Below are positions 39,301 to 49,480 of a stretch of 64,000 nt of DNA, one piece after another. Source of the stretch: Chrysoperla carnea (lineage: Eukaryota; Arthropoda; Insecta; Neuroptera; Chrysopidae); the NCBI RefSeq assembly GCF_905475395.1, contig NC_058338.1:6462935-6526934 (forward strand), read 5' to 3'. Position 1 is the first letter of the stretch. Each line of letters starts with the position of its first letter. The position numbers and the translations under genes were made by a program. Below the pieces are notes generated by a model. It worked only from the letters and a program-made list of their open reading frames with translations, was not told the origin of the DNA and made no database searches.

Positions 39301-40939
39301 ACTTTTTCTTCATGCGAATCCATTTCAACGAATGTACGAATTTGTGCTAAATTCACACTTTCACGATAACCAAGTGCAACGATTTCATCAAATGCGAATA
39401 TTAATGAAAATGCATTATCGATTACTTCTGATTCTTCCATAGTATGGCAATATTCTGGAATCTATAGAAAAAAAGACGTTAATTTCTGAGTTAATGGTCT
39501 GGCCAAGGCAAAAACTCCATGCCAGTAGATTCTTATGGGAACCCCATAAAGTGGAACAGAAGTATCCAGGTTCCGGACACCATATTTTCTTTTTTTAACA
39601 TTTGGAAAAAACTATTGGATTTTATATTATGAACATTTGTTAATCCCCGAACCAAAAACAGGGGTGCTATAAGTTTGAAGGTAACAAGGTGGGACTGAAA
39701 ATCAACGAAGGAAAAACCAAAGAGTTGAGAATAAACAACGCCAACAGCGAAGATCTTATCATTAAAAACCAACCCATAGAGCGTGTACGACAGTTCCAAT
39801 ACCTCGGAAGTATTGTTTCTGAAAACGGCAGCCTAGAAGGGTGGGCCGACCTCAACATACCTGGCGAAGAACTCTGGAGCAAGAAATTACCGAAGAAGGC
39901 AAATCCTGGGGAGAAGTCAAGTCCATGGCACAGAATCGAGTTCGTTGGCGAGCATTTGTTGAGGCCTCGGTATCATAGGACATAAATATAAATATAATAT
40001 AAGTTTGACCGCTATGTGTGTCTGTCTGCGGCATCGTAGCGCCTAAACAGATGAACCGATTTGAATTTTTTTTGTTTCGTTTGAAAGATAATTTAATGGA
40101 TTTAATGGTGTTCTTAGCAATGTTTCAAGTGCGAGTTTAGGGTTCTATACCCGGGACAACTAGAAAATAGGCCATGAACCTCAAAGAGGAAAAGGATAAT
40201 TAAGGATACGTTTCTTAAATGCATGCTTGTGTACAAATAACCAATCAACTACTAGCGTAAATCGTACTAATCGAAAACCAATAAAAACGGTACTTACCAC
40301 TCTCGAAAATAACCGTAACGTTTCTAAATCCTCCAAAATATTACTGGCTTTTGTTGTTATCAACAACATATATAATTTTTCTAATGGCTGATATACATAA
40401 CGTACTGAATCGGTTTCAACGAATGTATGTTGTTTACCAGTTGACATTAATTTCGGAAATGCAGCTAATAAACCTTCAATACGAGCTTTGGTCATTTCAA
40501 CAAACTGTCTCGAGACAATTGCTATATATAAACAAAAACGGTATAAATTAACACAGAATTCTACGTGTAGAAATTCGAAGAAAGATTTTTACTTACTTTT
40601 ACCAACTCTGGTGGTAACAGCTGCGGCGATCAACACCTATAAATACAAAAAAATTTTCATTTTTCAAACGTGCCCAAACAAAGTTTCACCACTTGGTAAT
40701 TCGAGAGATATCTTATATTCGTAAAAGGGATTGTTATTCGGGTACGTAATTACAAGGTAAATGGTGAATAAAAATTAAGGGGTAAATAAAATTTGACATA
40801 GGTTGAAGAACACAGACTGGGACGCCCTTACAAAATATTACATATATTATGCATTTTTATAAAGTTAAGAAGCTTCTAAATTTAGTGTAGCATTAATGTA
40901 TGGAATTTAATCTAAAAAATATTGATAGATAATTACCAT
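36380..40939 (-). CDS. deltaCOP: Coatomer subunit delta (delta-COP, archain)
   Basis: Subunit of the COPI coat, which drives retrograde Golgi-to-ER and intra-Golgi transport; the delta subunit has an N-terminal longin domain and a C-terminal mu-homology domain. Ten coding exons fit on the - strand: 40937-40939 (the ATG alone), 40597-40636, 40298-40521, 39282-39461, 39002-39198, 38589-38837, 38058-38229, 37587-37873, 37277-37484 and 36380-36469. They give 549 residues (human about 511), all in frame. The N-terminus [20 protein letters not shown] and the C-terminus TDKYEIV match the family pattern, as do [11 protein letters not shown] and [10 protein letters not shown] in the mu-homology domain. 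The extra length lies in the linker (residues about 150-300), which has Ser and Gly/Asn runs. Two introns carry retrotransposon remnants on the opposite strand. The gene is divergent from mRpL47. Identification is firm; the one-codon first exon is inferred from AAAATG followed by GTAAT. Confidence 0.93.
36535..37240 (+). mobile_element. RTE-like non-LTR retrotransposon fragment in delta-COP intron 9
   Basis: On the + strand the reading [13 protein letters not shown] is followed by [36 protein letters not shown] and IVEEAKAH. This is the known order of motifs at the C-terminus of the endonuclease-reverse transcriptase of RTE-like and related insect LINEs. One frameshift near 36670 and one internal stop at 37105 show it is dead but not very old. 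The 5' part, with endonuclease and most of the polymerase, is missing, as usual for 5'-truncated copies. It lies antisense to the host gene. Confidence 0.85.
39640..40155 (+). repeat. Dispersed repeat family A, copy 1 (interrupted)
   Basis: The family opens with CCCCGAAC-AAAAA-GGGG, a short hairpin, then TGCTATAAGTTTGACCGCTA, a GTCTGTCTG-type run, GGCATCGTAGCGCCTAAAC and GATGAACCGATTT, and ends after AGTGCGAGTTTAGGGTTC. Here it is split by the RTE-like insertion at 39679-39998. Other copies are at 47436 and, reversed, at 49225. Confidence 0.7.
39679..39998 (+). mobile_element. Truncated RTE-like insertion with target duplication in delta-COP intron 3
   Basis: On the + strand [16 protein letters not shown] and [13 protein letters not shown] are reverse transcriptase thumb-region motifs; after a deletion the frame resumes in sequence resembling [11 protein letters not shown], the usual C-terminus. 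The 3' end is a short ATAAAT-type tandem tail. Both sides carry the 10-base direct repeat ATAAGTTTGA (39669-39678 and 39999-40008), a convincing target-site duplication. The insertion splits a copy of dispersed repeat family A. Confidence 0.85.
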
Positions 40940-42123
40940 TTTGATATTATTTGAATGTAACACAAATGAATATACAAAATTTTACTTTATTTCATGCCAC
41001 ATAATATAACAAATTTACAAGATGACGTGTAGTGGTTATCCTTTATGATTTTACACAATGTAGCACCATAGATAAACACCAACACCACTTTTATTAGTTT
41101 TATGGTGTTCAATAGAGAGCGCTGAACAAAGTTTAGCGAATAGTTCATAGGTTCATGCATGGGTTAATGTCACATGATTATTTCATAAATGAAACACATT
41201 GAAGAAATAACGAGGCTATCTTGGATTCTTGGTAAAAGCATAAGATAGGATGTAATCTCAAGATGACGCTTGAATCTGATATGTCCAGATGTAGATACTA
41301 AAAGATGTGACGCTGCTAAATTTTTAAGGAAAATGAATTTTTTAACTTTATGACGTCATCAGATACCAAAAATTTAAATTTTGCTTTATCACATACAAAT
41401 TTTATCCAATTTTGATAAACCAAGTATGTAATCCTACTAATTCTGGGCCATACATTTCAAATTTGTGAACAAAATTAACCTAGTTCTAATTGGTTTCAAG
41501 AAATTGGAGTCCTGGTCCCGGAATTAACCATATCAGTGATAGCTAGCGAAAAACTGACTTCACAGCTGAAAAGAATGACCCAAAATTAGTGGGTTTTAAA
41601 AAAAATTCCATTAAGATCGGATCAAATTTGTATGTGTTATCAAAAAAATCGAATTTTTTAACTTGATGACGTCATCAAAAACCAAAAATTTCAATTTTGC
41701 TCTATCACATCCAAATTTTATCCAATTTCGATAGATCAAGTAATCCTACTAAATCTGGGTCATAAATTTCAAATTTGTGATCAAAATTAACCTAGCCGAA
41801 TGAGAAACTATTATAATTGATTTATTTAACAATATTTGATAAATGTTTTTAAATCATTTTAGCTTAAAATGGCTTTTTGGCCCTTGCGTTCACCCTGTTA
41901 AGATTTATGATGATCCATTTGTGCTTTTTGTTTGTTCAGGCAAAAAATACCGAATCTGTATTCTTTGGTTCAGGCTTTTTGTAGCACTCGGTAAAAAATT
42001 TTACTTTTTCGTGGTTCATTATCACAATAACAGATGGCTGATTTTTTTAAATAACCATTGAAATGATAGCTGTCAAATTTTATAAGTTATATTTTCTAAA
42101 TTTAGTAATATAACCTAAAAAAC
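40940..42123. promoter_or_regulatory. Divergent promoter region of delta-COP and mRpL47
   Basis: The two start codons face away from each other across 1,184 bases, so the region must hold both promoters. No TATA box in a convincing position is visible on either side. Its middle is occupied by the inverted 316-bp repeat copy (41335-41797), leaving about 390 bases on the delta-COP side and about 330 on the mRpL47 side. Confidence 0.5.
41335..41797 (-). repeat. 316-bp repeat family, about 1.5 units, inverted
   Basis: Read on the - strand this contains GCTAGGTTAATTTTGATCAC, AATTTGAAATTTATGACCC, TTTTTGATGACGTCATC-AG and TCGCTAGCTATCACTG in the same order as the array at 10465-11335. The TGACGTCA core is kept twice. 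It lies between two housekeeping gene starts. Confidence 0.8.
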
Positions 42124-43849
42124 ATGTCGTTTATTAAAAGTTGCACACGATTATCAAAACATTTAACACAATTAGTACAAAATAATTATAATTTATTAGG
42201 ATTTTCATTTAAGTAAGAAAATTATACTTCTCTTGGGTTTTATCTGTTTGAATAGTTCTAATTTAATTTTCAGAAATAACCTATTACTCCCGAAAAATGT
42301 TCGAACAATTCATACAACATCAATGAACAATGATTTAATGGAATTTTTCGATGATAAAAAGAATTGGAATCAAAGTGAAGTGAAAGTTGGACGATCATGG
42401 CGTACAGATGAATTACGATTAAAATCAAATTCTGATTTACATAAACTATGGTAAACTCACAGAAAAATTTAAAAGTTAACTCCCAAAATTAATTTGTTTA
42501 AATTTCTAGGTACGTGCTATTAAAAGAACGTAACATGTTATTAACAATGGAATACGAAAGTGCTGAAAAAATGAAATTATTTCCAAATCCTGAACGTTTG
42601 GATAAAGTAAAAGAATCAATGGAGAATTTAGAAACAGTTGTACGAGAACGTAATCAAGCATACTTTTTATTAGAAACAGGAGAAACTGGTGAACGGCCAC
42701 GGAAATTAGCACGAAATGTTTTTGGACTTCATTATAATTATAGGTAAATTTTTAAGGAAAGGGCAATATGTACCCTTTTAATTTCTTTTCTCGCTAGCTG
42801 GAACGTCCATACGTTCGTACGTTCGTGTTGGTTGGGATTAAAATTCATCGAGAGTTATTTTCTGTGACGCCGAGCCAAGACCAATGGCCGCCTTATGAGA
42901 CCCCTTTTGCTAGCTTCGCTGATAAATAAATGCCGAAACGTTCAGTTTATTTAAATTACCAATAGGGAATATTAATGTATTTTTTTTTATATTTTTAATT
43001 CATTGTTTACACCGTTATAACAAAGTAAAAAATATAAATACTGCTTAAAAATGTTGTATTTAAGTGTAAACAAATATTTAAAATACATTATAATTTTGAG
43101 ATATTTAAACGCACTTTTTTGGCGTTCTCTGTTGATGACATATAAGTACGTGATCTGTCAATTGGTGACAGTTCAATGTATAATTTACACTTTAAAAAAA
43201 TGAATTTACAACACAGAATTTACACTCGTTATTATTAAGTTTTCTAATAAAAAGCCGTAGAATAGTATAATTTAATGAAATATCATATAAAATGTAAGTA
43301 ATTAATATCATACAGTATGTCAACAAATTTGACAAGCCCGTACTTTGATGTCACGTCCGTATACAAATTTGAATTTCCGTTTTAGAAATATTTAAATGCC
43401 CTCCTTGAATTTGTAGTTTTATTAATTAATTTTAAGTAATTAAAAAGATATTAATTACTAAAATAATGGTTTAGTTGAAATGTCCAGTCATTAAAGTTGA
43501 TCGACCAAATTTAAATTTCATGAATATTCCCTATTAATTTGTAATATTGAATTGTATTTGTTCTAGGATGAGTGAACATGTCATACCAAAATTTATGAAT
43601 ACATCATGGAAAAAGAAAATGTATTTTTATAAACCAAATATGGCTGTATCGAAATTTTTACGATTGTATCGTGAAAAATTATTTAATGAAAAACGTAAAA
43701 AACGTAATCGTGATTTTAATCATGTCGTACAATTAATTAAACGTTTTCCAAATTTGGATATGAATGCGGTCCGTGAACAATTCCCTAGTGTGGATATCGA
43801 GAAAGCGAAAAACCATAATAGAGCACGAGGCCATTCTGTACCTACTTAA
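42124..43849 (+). CDS. mRpL47: Mitochondrial ribosomal protein L47 (uL29m)
   Basis: Component of the large subunit of the mitochondrial ribosome near the peptide exit tunnel; nuclear-encoded and imported. Four exons fit: 42124-42212, 42274-42450, 42510-42743 and 43567-43849, giving 260 residues with in-frame junctions. The first 45 residues are rich in Lys/Arg/Ser/Thr and lack acidic residues ([18 protein letters not shown]), as expected of a mitochondrial targeting peptide. The family signature [32 protein letters not shown] and [15 protein letters not shown] of the uL29m domain follows, then [11 protein letters not shown] further on. Length agrees with the animal family. The 823-bp third intron is AT-rich with no recognised element. 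AATAAA lies at 43913. The gene is divergent from delta-COP. Confidence 0.95.
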
Positions 43850-43912
43850 GTTCTTTTTAGGTTTTTTTTTTAGGTCCTTTGTATTTTAATGTTTTGTTAA
43901 TATTATTTGTTT

Positions 43913-43918
43913 AATAAA
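43913..43918 (+). promoter_or_regulatory. Poly(A) signal of mRpL47
   Basis: AATAAA 63 bases after the stop codon. Confidence 0.5.
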
Positions 43919-44004
43919 TAATAATTATTATGTAATTTGTATTATTATTCAAACCTAAAAGCTATCCCAAAATTAACGAAAGATTTATGTTGACAATGAA
44001 AAAA

Positions 44005-44175
44005 CAATTGGGACTTGGATTCGTAAGACCCATTTTGTAAACCATTGGCGATAGAACAAAAGTTAAAATGTAAAAAATGTTCCTTATAAAAAAATAAACA
44101 ACTTTTGTTTCTAACATTTTTTCGTAAGTATCACTGTTTACCCGTGACGGTACGCTCAAATGAACCCAAAGTTTT
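44005..44175 (+). repeat. Dispersed repeat family B, copy 2
   Basis: Shares GACCCAT-TTGTAAACC, GATAGAACAAAAGTTAAAAT, TGTTCCTTATAAAAAAATAA and TCACTGTTTACCCGTGA with copy 3 at 48540-48710. It begins about 90 bases after the mRpL47 poly(A) signal. Confidence 0.65.
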
Positions 44176-45219
44176 CTAGGTACCATTTTTAAACTTTCCC
44201 GTCGATACCTAAATCGACATGTTTTCACTCAAAACTATAATCACATCAGGTCAAGAGTTATTTATAGTGGATACTTTTGAAATGATCACACTGTATTTAA
44301 AAATACATTATTTACTTACTGTAATCAAATTCTGAAACCTGTAAGAAAACTGTAAAAAATTGAGAAATTTTGTTCTCTGATTTCGAGTACTTTTGACCAA
44401 ATAAATATAAATTTCGGATTTATTTGAACATTGAACAAGCTTCAACAATATTTTGGATGGATTTCAGAATTTTTTTGTCTAATAAATTGCAGTAACATTA
44501 AAATCGAAGAAGAAATAAAGATTATAAACAAATGTAAAAATGACTATTTTCGCTTATTTTTTCAAGTTATCTCGACACCTACAAATCCAAATCGGACTTA
44601 CCATACGTCGACGTTGATCAATTGAAGTTTTTTGAGATCTATAACTTGCCAATTTAATTTTTTTACATTGGACGACAGCTTTTTTTAATCGCAATAAAAC
44701 CGTTTTTTTGACTTTTGCGAATTTTTTAGCCATTGATTAGCCGTAAAAACAAAAAACGCTATGATTCTGGGCTTGGCTTACTATGTTGAATTGGGCATCC
44801 GTAGATTAATTGGATTAATGCAAAATTTGGTATCAAATACTATTGTCAGCTTTTTTACTACATAAACAAACAATTAAAAATATTTTCATGAAACTAAACC
44901 AGGAAAAGTAGGTATTTCCTTAAAATGTAAGTTAATGTTATGTACAAAACAGAATACTTTTATATTCAAATTTTCGAGTATATAATTTATTTCGAATACA
45001 CTTATTTAAAGATACAGAAAAAAAAGTATACCATCAATCAAAATAACTTTTACACTAGGAGGCAGCCAAATGTAATGAATATGAAAACTAGAGGAGTATA
45101 ATAGTGGTACTGGTACCTACTATAGTGGAAGTAGAGAGAGGTACTTTGTTTGTTTCCTTCGCAACTAACGATGATAATGACGTTCTACATAAGAGAGAAA
45201 TATATATTTTACAAAACTA

Positions 45220-46045
45220 GGTGGAATACACGGAGGATGGGGGAACGTTAAGGAGGATATTGTGAATGGACATCAGAATCTGGATGACTGACTGACCAGT
45301 ATAGGGTGTCGATTTAGCTTCTTATTTATTTCGCTAAATTGCGATTATTCAAAAATCCACGTCAGAAACAAATCGATGTACAGTGTGTTGATTGTAATCC
45401 AGAAATAATCTTCAACTGAATCATACTGTATATTCGAGTTTTGAATCTGTTTTGACGTCCTGTCCGGCAATGCATTTTCTCTAAAATTTAACTTCGCCGA
45501 CTCAAATGTCAGAGAAATCATTGTACAAAATTGAAAAGTACGATTAAAAAAGTTGAGAACAAGAGACTATATTAAAATTTTTCATTTTGTTGAGATACAC
45601 AAACAAAATTTGATAAAATATTGCGATGATTCCAAAATCGATCCTGTAAAATCGATATACGGTATGTAAATTGTAATCCGGAAATAAATTTACTGAATCA
45701 GTCTGTACATTCTAGTGTTGAGTCTGTTTTAACATGAGCTTTGGCTTCCGGAATTCTATGCCGTATTCATTGCATACTTCGATCATGGTTTTGAAAATTT
45801 TTCTGAACTCTTCTCCAGCTTGAACAGCTAACTAGCCAGCGTTTCTTAAGTGACTGCAATTACAGGACTATTGGGCCTGCTTCCACAACAAAGTTGACTT
45901 ATTCCATAAGCACTATACGAGGCAAAGTGTTATAAAGACGTTTTACGGACAACCTTCCTAAACTGGGTGGAATACAGTAGAATGAGGCCGTTAAGGAAGA
46001 TATTGTGAATGGACATCAGAGTCAGAGGGAACAGACTGACCAGTT
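45220..46045 (+). repeat. Paired repeat block with duplicated internal parts
   Basis: A stretch at about 45222-45295 (GGTGGAATACA, GTTAAGGA-GATATTGTGAATG, GACATCAGA, GACTGACCAGT) recurs at about 45967-46043. Between them a second pair is present: a GATTGTAATCCAGAAATAA-type string at about 45390 and 45672, each followed by TGAATC and GA(A/G)TCTGTTTT. No open frame runs through either unit. The arrangement could be two diverged copies of one element; its class is unknown. Confidence 0.5.
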
Positions 46046-46148
46046 ATATGTAGATGTTTTCATTAATAGCTTTACGTTAGATACGTGTATTGAAAATAGA
46101 CGAAGCGACGAGGTGAGGGCACGTGTGCTGGTCAAAGAGGAACCTACA

Positions 46149-46168
46149 TACGTACGTACGTACGTACG
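46149..46168. repeat. (ACGT)n microsatellite
   Basis: Five uninterrupted ACGT tetramers, a self-complementary simple repeat. Confidence 0.8.
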
Positions 46169-46729
46169 AACGATACCAAGAAGAAAGAAAAGTGAGTTTA
46201 GTGCTTAGAGAGCTTGCTCTAAAACTCGAGTAGATTTTAAATCGTCACTCTAAATATTCAAATATCGATCGTATATGTTTATGATTGTATGTATACGCAT
46301 ACATAAGGTAGAGATGTAGAAGCCTAGAAGGGGGTGCCAAAGTCCATCCATGCCAAGGGAATGAGTATTGTAAAGGGTGTTTTTAGATGTGGGTGGGTGG
46401 TGTTGGGTGGGTGATGTTGGTCGGTCACTTACATCATACATATATATATATACAACTTGAAGGATATAGTACTGAATGTGGGAAATGTTTCCGATACTAC
46501 CTAATGTCCATACATGGATGCCGTATACGTAAATAACGCATATAATATATACATATAATAATATACAGGATAGTTTTAAAATTATCCCTAAGGAACATAA
46601 TCTATATGGTAATGGAAAAAATTATTATTGATGTATATTTATCTATATATGTGATCTAATCATACTGACTTCTAATTGAATTCATATGCAGCAAAGTTTT
46701 TACAAAAAGTTCTTTACAACATTTTGGAT

Positions 46730-47120
46730 GCAGAAGGCAAGATTTTGGCGAAATGCTTATTTTGGTTTAAAATTGTCATCTAATAGGTATTTTGGTCGCT
46801 GAATACGAATACGATATGTCAGATAACACGAATTCTGTCACGTATTACAAAAATGGTGCCATTTTTGATTCGAAATTCTATTTTTTGGTCCACAAAAACA
46901 GAAAACTAAGTATTTATCGTACAAATTGTTATCTAACAAGTATTTTTTGACCGCTGCTTACGAATTTGATATCAGATTAACGGATTCTGTCATGTATTCA
47001 AAAAATCGTGACATTTATTTGTATTTATCATCCAAATTTTGTTCTAGGAGTTTTTTTTTGGATTACGAATCCAATATCCGACTACACGGATTGTATGATT
47101 CGTAATCAGCGAACGAAAAA
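46730..47120 (+). repeat. Degenerate tandem repeat, about 150-bp units
   Basis: Units share ATCTAA(T/C)A(G/A)GTATTTT, a GACCGCTG-TACGAAT string, GATAT-AGAT-A-ACG-ATTCTGTCA and a CACAAA or TCAAAA tail; they begin near 46778, 46930 and 47038. Related sequence recurs at about 52760-52990 in both orientations (AACTAAGTATTTACCGTACAA and CTAGGAGGTATTTTGA). Confidence 0.6.
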
Positions 47121-47435
47121 AACCCATATGGCACAGTGTGGACGATAAATACTTAGTTTATCGTTTTTTTTTTTTTTTGCCATAAAATAGAAATTTTTGA
47201 ATACGTGGTATAATTTGATGTCGGACTATACGGAACCATGATAACCATGAAACGTAAGATATGTTGAATATTTCGATTTCGAAAATCGGACTCATTACAA
47301 TAGTGGGAAGTTAATAAAGCCGTATATTCTTTTTTCAATTTATTGAAAAAGGAAGTATTTTCAAAATTTAAACTTTAGGACCGTTCTTTTAGATTTAAGA
47401 AAAAATCTCCAGAAATTATATCTTATTGGATTCGG

Positions 47436-47625
47436 TTTTTCACCCCCGAACTAAAAAAGGGGTGCTCTAAGTTTGACCGCTATGTGTGTGTGTCGGTGTG
47501 TGTGTGCCTATCTGTGCCATCGTAGCGTCTAAACGAATGAACCGATTTTCATTTTTTTGGTTTCGCTTGAAAGATAAATTAACGGGGAGAGTTAAGTGCG
47601 AGTTTAGGGTTCCGTAACTGAAAAA
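47436..47625 (+). repeat. Dispersed repeat family A, copy 2
   Basis: Uninterrupted copy: CCCCCGAACTAAAAAAGGGG, AAGTTTGACCGCTATGTGTG, GCCATCGTAGCGTCTAAACG, ATGAACCGATTTTCATTT and AAGTGCGAGTTTAGGGTTCC in order. Confidence 0.75.
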
Positions 47626-47809
47626 TTTATCTTATATTTTTAAATTTTGTAAATTTAATCGATTTTAGAGTCCTACAAACAGTTTTAAAGGCCAATGGTC
47701 ACTATTTAAAGTCATCCTGTTACAAATGAATGAAGTGAATAGTAGGTAGGTATATATTATGTATAGAGTTTTACGTTACGAAGCGAGTTTCCACTTACAT
47801 GTAGTATAA

Positions 47810-47841
47810 ACGTATATATATATATATATATATATATACGT
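47810..47841. repeat. (TA)n microsatellite within a palindrome
   Basis: About 13 TA dimers flanked by ACG on the left and CGT on the right, so the whole interval is self-complementary. Confidence 0.85.
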
Positions 47842-48043
47842 ATATAAATATATACGAAGTAAAAGAGTCTCTACAGTCTCTCTATACTATACTCTATCTA
47901 GAGAGTCAGAGACGAGAGAGTAACAACGAATAGAAAGTAGAAGCAAGCTAAAGCAATGAACACCACTTAGATATAGATTGGGATGAGAATTTTACTACTA
48001 AATTCTCTCTTCAATTTTCATTTTCTCATATATGTAGTAGGTA

Positions 48044-48048
<5 letters not shown>

Positions 48049-48082
<34 letters not shown>
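48049..48082. repeat. (AT)n microsatellite
   Basis: About 17 uninterrupted AT dimers. Confidence 0.85.
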
Positions 48083-48086
<4 letters not shown>

Positions 48087-48384
48087 TATACGCATATATT
48101 CATTTTACATATACACATGTAATAGCTGTGTATACAGGGTGTTTTTAAAAAAGGGTTTTTAAAAACCACTAAGGTACTTAGGACCACCTAAATGAACAGC
48201 ATATTTTGTAAATTTTGTTCAGGAGCTGCGTTAGCCAAGCGAATTTGCTCAGAGATTGAAAAATAACAAATCGAATATTGTATTATACCATGCATATATG
48301 AAATATACATAGTATATTAAGTTTAGTCCCAAGTTTGTAACGCTTAAAAATAATGATGCTAGGAAAAAAATTTTGTCATAGGTG

Positions 48385-48720
48385 TTCATAAAATCACCTA
48401 ATTAGTCCATTTCGGTTTGTCCGTCCGTCCGTCCGTCTGTGGACACAATAACTCAAAAACGAAAAAAGATATCGAGCTGAAATTTTTACAGCGTACTCAG
48501 GACGTAAAAAGTGAGGTCAAGTTCGTAAATGAGCATCATAGGTCAATTGGGTCTTGGGTCTGTAGGACCCATCTTGTAAACCGTTAGAGATAGAACAAAA
48601 GTTAAAATGTAAAAAATGTTTCTTATAAAAAAATAAACAACTTTTATTTGTAACATTTTTTCGTAAACATCACTGTTTACCCGTGAGGGCGCCAATTAGG
48701 CGGAAATTTTCTGAAATTTT
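48385..48720 (+). repeat. Dispersed repeat family B, copy 3 (longest)
   Basis: Extends the family upstream through CATTTCGGTTTGTCCGTCCG, a run of GTCC tetramers, ACTCAAAAACGAAAAAAGAT, ATCGAGCTGAAATTTTTACA and GACGTAAAAAGTGAGGTCAA before the part shared with copies 1 and 2. There is no open reading frame. Confidence 0.7.
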
Positions 48721-49224
48721 GTACTATACTTGATTATCAGTTATGTATGTGTCACATGTTTGTATGTGTAATGTGATAAAGAAATCAACACTGACTATGC
48801 ATGGTATTTCAACAATTAACTCAATCAATTGTTTGTTTTCACTTGTTTCAATGGTATATTTTAAAATGACCAGCCTGTACATATTTGGTATATACATGGA
48901 ACGACAACGTCATATTCTCAACATTAAGTGAAACAGTATAAGAGTATAGTATAGAGATGTAGAACATTTTACATTTATGTTATACGAGTTACGACTATAA
49001 ATTTTCACTCGTTTTCTCAAATGCTCCAAAAATATTTTACTTAACCGAGTATGGAAAGTTCGAAAAGCATAAAGAAATAACAATACGTTAATTTTTATAG
49101 CACTTATATGGCTTTAATTTGTTTTGAAAGTTTATATAAAACTCACTTTAATTGAAACATGGAAAACATTTGGAAAGTTTTTGAATTAAGAAAAATGTTT
49201 CAATGATTAACCATTAAATTATCT

Positions 49225-49480
49225 GTATCCTTAAAGCCTTTTCCAAACTGAACCAATTTTTTGTTTTTTTTTGGGTACGCAACCCTAAATTCGCACTTAA
49301 AACATAGCTAAGAACACTATCCATTAAATTATCTATCAAACAAAACGAAACAAAAAAAAAACAAAATCGGTACATCCGTTTAGACACTACGATGCCACGG
49401 GCAGACAGACAGACAGACACACATACATAGCGGACAAACTTATAACACCCCCTTTTTTTAGTTCGGGGGTTAAAAAAAGA
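49225..49480 (-). repeat. Dispersed repeat family A, copy 3
   Basis: Read on the - strand: AACCCCCGAACTAAAAAAAG, TATAAGTTTGTCCGCTATGT, a GTCTGTCTGTCTGTC run, TGGCATCGTAGTGTCTAAAC and AGTGCGAATTTAGGGTTGCG. Confidence 0.7.

Noticed and set aside
43020-43085. GTTTACAC...GTGTAAAC inverted motif in mRpL47 intron 3
   Set aside because: Short imperfect inverted motif in AT-rich DNA with no repeat elsewhere that I recognise.
49400-49425. CRISPR-like short repeats (GACA and GTCC runs)
   Set aside because: They are simple microsatellites within repeat families A and B, without unique spacers, in a eukaryotic context.
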